A DNA stretch of 64,000 nucleotides, taken from Serripes groenlandicus (taxonomy: Eukaryota > Mollusca > Bivalvia > Cardiida > Cardiidae). Below are positions 60,893 through 64,000 of the stretch, in pieces. How positions within the stretch are numbered: position 1 is the stretch's first letter; each line of letters begins with the position of its first letter. The stretch lies in the NCBI GenBank assembly GCA_031761405.1, contig JASEVX010000013.1, forward strand, positions 39,880,601 through 39,944,600. The letters are read 5' to 3'. The position numbers and the translations under genes were made by a program. The notes beneath the pieces are model-generated. The model ran no database searches and was not told where the DNA came from. It saw only the letters and a list, made by a program, of their open reading frames with translations.

Positions 60893-61001
60893 GTCAACAC
60901 TTATACAAAGAAATTCTTTATTATACCAATTGATATTTGACAATCATGTAAAGTTTAATATTTTGTAGAAAAAGAAGGTCTGACTGCTGCTGAGACATAA
61001 T

Positions 61002-61288
61002 GACCCATTCATACATATTGCGACACTCTCTGATGACTCTGCAGCAGATGACTTCTGAAAACATTGTGACAAAAGGAGAAATTGCTCAAAACAAGCACTT
61101 TCTCCTTTTGTCTCAATTTGTTCAGCAATTATATATACCTTCATTTATAGAGGTGTTTTCATGAACTTTTTGGGTAGATGTTTTCAAAATTGTCTGCTGC
61201 AGATTTGTTGTATGTTGGAAAGGATATATATTAAAAGCCCTCTGCTGCTGATGCGTCAGAAAGTGTCTGTATGTGGGAAAGGGTTAAA
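61002..61288. mobile_element. TTAA MITE and adjoining right-end fragment
   Basis: 61002-61226, minus: ATTCATACATATTGCGACAC ... TTGTATGTTGGAAAGG. 61234-61288, plus: AGCCCTCTGCTGCTGATGCG ... TATGTGGGAAAGGGTTAA. Confidence 0.7.
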
Positions 61289-61473
61289 AACATTTCTTCT
61301 ATAAAAGCTTCAGAAAGCCTTTTTATGTGGGAAGGGCTAAGAGTTGTCTGTATCAGAAAAAGGGTCAAGTATGTAACCTTGTTTGTATTTTCCAATCAGG
61401 GTTTTATAGAAACGAAGGGCTTGTCCTCACAATCTAGACCAATGAATGCAGTGTCAAATGAATTGACCCTTTC

Positions 61474-61795
61474 TTAACCCCCTCCTACTCACAACAAATC
61501 TACAGCAGACGACTTTGAAAACTAAGTGACAAAAACCTGAAAAATCTCTATAAAAGACAGCTTAATTGTTAAATAAAGTTGAACACATTGAGGCCAAAGG
61601 AGAAATTGCTCATCATGAGCAATTTCACCTTTGGCCACAATGTTTTCAAAAGTCGTCTGCTGCTGTATAATGGAATTTCTCTCCAAATGAAAGTATTGGT
61701 TTTGAATCAAGCTGTAAACATTTTGGCAAAAGGAATAATTTTTCTGCTGCAGAGGCCTAATATAAGAGAGCGTCTGTCTGTGTGAGAAATTGGTA
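61474..61795 (+). mobile_element. TTAA MITE with duplicated interior
   Basis: TTAACCCCCTCCTACTCACA to CTGTCTGTGTGAGAAATTGG. After the first hairpin (GCTCATCATGAGC) and CGTCTGCTGCTG the interior restarts at ATGGAATTTCTCTCCAAATG, so two copies are fused. Confidence 0.7.
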
Positions 61796-62016
61796 AGCCT
61801 TCTCCCACATACAGCAAATCTGTTGCGGGTGACTTTGAAATTATCTAGGCAAAAAATCATGGAAAATATCTATAACTGAAAGTTTAATTATCAAATTGAG
61901 CTGAACACATTGTAGCCAAAAGATAAATTGATCATTATGAGCATTTTCTCCTTTAGCTAGAGTGTTTTCAAAAGTCATTTACTGCAGATGCGTCAAAATG
62001 TGTCTGCAATGGTTAA
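61795..62016 (+). mobile_element. TTAA MITE, diverged
   Basis: CTTCTCCCACATACAGCAAATC to GCGTCAAAATGTGTCTGCAA, then TTAA shared with the next copy. The terminal GGGAAAGGG is missing. Confidence 0.72.
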
Positions 62017-62240
62017 CCCTTTCCCATATATGACAAATCAGTAGCTGACGACTTTGAAAAGGTCTAACACTTATTTGAAATCTCTGTAAATAAAAGTATA
62101 TATAACTACTGAAAAGGTTTGAAAACATTGTGGCGAAAGGAGAAATGCTTGTTTAGAGCAATTTCTCCTTTTGTTGTAAATTGTTTTAAAAAGTCCTCTG
62201 CTGTTGCGGCAGAAAGCGTATGTATAGGCGAATTTTAGCA
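62013..62240 (+). mobile_element. TTAA MITE, right end decayed
   Basis: TTAACCCTTTCCCATATATGAC; hairpin GCTTGTTTAGAGCAATTTCTCC; ends AAAGCGTATGTATAGGCGAA shortly before the next TTAA. Confidence 0.75.
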
Positions 62241-62479
62241 TTAACCCTTTCCCTCATATAGACGCTTTCTGGCGCCTCTGCAGCAGACGGCTTTTTGAAA
62301 ACATTATAAGTGACAAAAGAAGAAATTGCTCAAAACGAGCAATTTCTCATTTTGCCACAATGCTTTCCACTTTAAGTCATAGTTTATCCATTGAATTATA
62401 GAGATTTTCTATTTTTTGACAAAATATGTTCAAAGTCGTCTGCTGCAGAATTGTCGTATGAGGGAAATTTAAGGGTTAA
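62241..62479 (-). mobile_element. TTAA MITE, intact with small insertions
   Basis: TTAA at both ends. Perfect GCTCAAAACGAGC hairpin. The right terminus GAGGGAAATTTAAGGG contains a 5-6 bp insertion. Confidence 0.9.
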
Positions 62480-62699
62480 AGGCTAATGACACAAATTATT
62501 TACAGGGACTCCATGAAGATGCCACTTGTATGAAATATCTAAAAACTTTTGATTTGAATGTTTGTATGTTTTCGTCTCTTGAACTACTTGGTGGGTGGAC
62601 TTTTACTGATTTTGTTTATCTTTAAGTGAAAATTTATCATTTTCTTACATAATTACCCTTTATATGTATAGGTTTTTAAACATTCCGTATTACTTCTCG

Positions 62700-62861
62700 T
62701 GACCTCGCCGCGCAGGGTTGCGGGGCTAGCATTACGACTGACTGGCTGGTGTGACGATTAATGGACCAGAAGTACTGGTATCTTACCCCGGAAATGCTGT
62801 GATATAACTGAACAAATGTTAAAAGCGGCGTAAAACACCAAACAATCAATAAAATCAATCC
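62700..62861 (+). mobile_element. SINE family B, 3' half
   Basis: GCGGGGCTAGCATTACGACTG, TAATGGACCAGAAGTACTGG and the tail CGGCGTAAAACACCAAACAATC. Confidence 0.8.
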
Positions 62862-62884
62862 TTCTTGCGATGATTGCATGTTGT

Positions 62885-63131
62885 GACCTGACAGCTCAGT
62901 CGGTAATGGCAAGAGCTATCAATCCAGCAAGGGGTCGTGGGTATGATACATCTTTTACGAAGATTGAGAAAAGACATTGTTACAAGTGAGATTCCTCTTC
63001 CATCAATGGGCTAAGTAGTCTTTGTGGATCAAAGGTTGCGAGTGGCATGGAAAGAATGTTATGTGAAGTACCAGTACAAGAAAATCAGGAAAAACATGTT
63101 TAAGGTTAAATGGCCACCATGATACAACTTA
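62885..63131 (+). mobile_element. SINE family A, diverged, tail lost
   Basis: GACAGCTCAGTCGGTAATGG opens the tRNA-like head; CCATCAATGGGCTAAGTAG and TGGCCACCATGATACAACTT follow. The box B region is decayed. Confidence 0.7.
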
Positions 63132-63163
63132 AGTACAGTAGTTAAAAAACTTTTTAAATGTCC

Positions 63164-63398
63164 TTAACCCTTTCCCTCATACGACAATTCTGCAGCAGAC
63201 GACTTTGAACATATTTTATCAAAAAATCAAAAAATCTCTATAATTGAATGAATAACTTTATAATGACTAAAAGTGGAAAATATTGTGGCATAAGGAGAAA
63301 TTGCTCGTTTTGAGCAATTTCTTCTTTTGTCACAATGTTTTCAAAAAGCCGTTTGCTGCAAAGGCGTCAGAAAGCGTCTATATGAGGGAAAGGGTTAA
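63164..63398 (+). mobile_element. TTAA MITE, intact
   Basis: TTAA at both ends. GCTCGTTTTGAGC hairpin. CCCTTTCCCTCATACGACAA to TATGAGGGAAAGGG. Confidence 0.93.
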
Positions 63399-63567
63399 CC
63401 CTAACTATAACAAATATTCAGCAGACGACTTTGAAAACATGCACGTAAAAAAATAAAGAAAATCTCTACAAAGTGAAGTAGCTCTACTCCTTTTGCCACA
63501 ATGTTTTTGAAAGTCTTCTTGTACAGAGGTGTCTAAAAGGGTCTATAGGTGGAAAATGGGGGATTAA
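63395..63567 (+). mobile_element. TTAA MITE sharing its left TTAA with the previous copy
   Basis: CCCTAACTATAACAAATATTCAGC to CTATAGGTGGAAAATGGGGG, TTAA right. The left hairpin arm is deleted (TAGCTCTACTCCTTTTGCC). Confidence 0.75.
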
Positions 63568-63715
63568 CTCTTTCCCTCATACGACAATTCTGCAGCAGAC
63601 GACTTTGAACATATTTTGTACAAAAATAGAAAATCTCTATAATTGAATGACTTAAAAGTGGAAAACATTGTGGCAAAAGGAGAAATTGCTCGTTGGTCAT
63701 CAGCGAAAGGGTTAA
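63564..63715 (+). mobile_element. TTAA MITE with 3' deletion, sharing its left TTAA
   Basis: CTCTTTCCCTCATACGACAA through the left hairpin arm AGAAATTGCTCG, then an abrupt jump to GCGAAAGGGTTAA. The right arm and CTGCAG block are lost. Confidence 0.85.
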
Positions 63716-63820
63716 CTTAAAACTGATTTAAATATTATGTAAGGTCAATGACCTTCCTGGATCAATATTGAATAAAACAAGTTTTGACCAGGTGTAGTTT
63801 TCATATTGAGGTCATTTTTA

Positions 63821-64000
63821 CCAACCCTTTCTCTTTTGCACATACAACAAATCTGCGGCAGACTTACATTGAAAATGTCTACTAAAAAAATATGGAAAAT
63901 CTATAATTGTAGGTATTATATATTACTGAAAAAAAGTTGAAAACATTTTTGCTAAAGGAGAAAAATTGCTCATTTTGAGCAATTTCTCCTTTTGTCACTA
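63821..64000 (+). mobile_element. TTAA MITE running off the window
   Basis: CAACCCTTTCTCTTTTGCAC, ACAACAAATCTGCGGCAGAC, then hairpin AAATTGCTCATTTTGAGCAATTTCTCC; the window ends before the right terminus. Confidence 0.8.

Overview
This looks like a gene-poor stretch of an animal nuclear genome, most likely a bivalve mollusc. It is AT-rich, has no bacterial operon structure, and carries two tRNA-derived SINE families with (ATTG)n tails. It also holds rolling-circle-type non-autonomous elements built around 150-165 bp tandem cores (the HINE/pearl architecture known from bivalves), long minisatellites and a very dense carpet of small hairpin transposons. The species assignment is inference; no marker gene is present.

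Only two open reading frames look like real genes, both on the minus strand and both uninterrupted. 2025-3143 encodes a 372-residue coiled-coil protein with a C-terminal Cys/His cluster. 17344-21399 encodes a 1351-residue protein in which a complete four-helix tetraspanin module sits behind an 870-residue disordered, Ser/Arg-rich N-terminal extension. All other long reading frames are by-products of tandem arrays or of repeat copies.

The rest is mobile DNA. About 80 copies or fragments (counted by eye) belong to one ~230 bp MITE family flanked by TTAA with termini CCCTTTCCC...GGGAAAGGG (piggyBac-like signature). Each has a subterminal CTGCAGCAGACG / CGTCTGCTGCAG pair and a central ~22 bp hairpin. 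Copies are nested in each other, in SINEs and in a second MITE, so relative insertion order can be read directly. Other elements are a TIR element with CGAGGG ends and 4 bp target duplications (2 copies), a CCCGG-ended element (2 copies), a CCCTTTCGG-ended TTAA element, five or six HINE-like elements ending in CTTGTT, and a 382 bp miniature LTR element with ATAA target duplications.

The most striking single object is 29086-33156. It is a 4071 bp element whose arms are long inverted repeats built largely of a ~35 bp tandem unit, bounded by a perfect 10 bp direct repeat (TAGATAGGTA). Its interior holds a 60 bp array and an inserted HINE-like element containing a 163 bp array with dimeric higher-order structure.

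Layout: 1-5.8 kb coiled-coil gene and MITEs; 5.8-17.3 kb MITEs, SINEs and an 18 bp minisatellite; 17.3-21.4 kb tetraspanin gene; 21.4-22.9 kb its upstream region; 22.9-29 kb MITEs with a 52 bp array of MITE ends; 29-33.2 kb the large inverted-repeat element; 33.7-38.9 kb two minisatellites; 39-64 kb MITEs, SINEs, HINE-like elements and the miniature LTR element. The repeats give no sign of acting together with the two genes.
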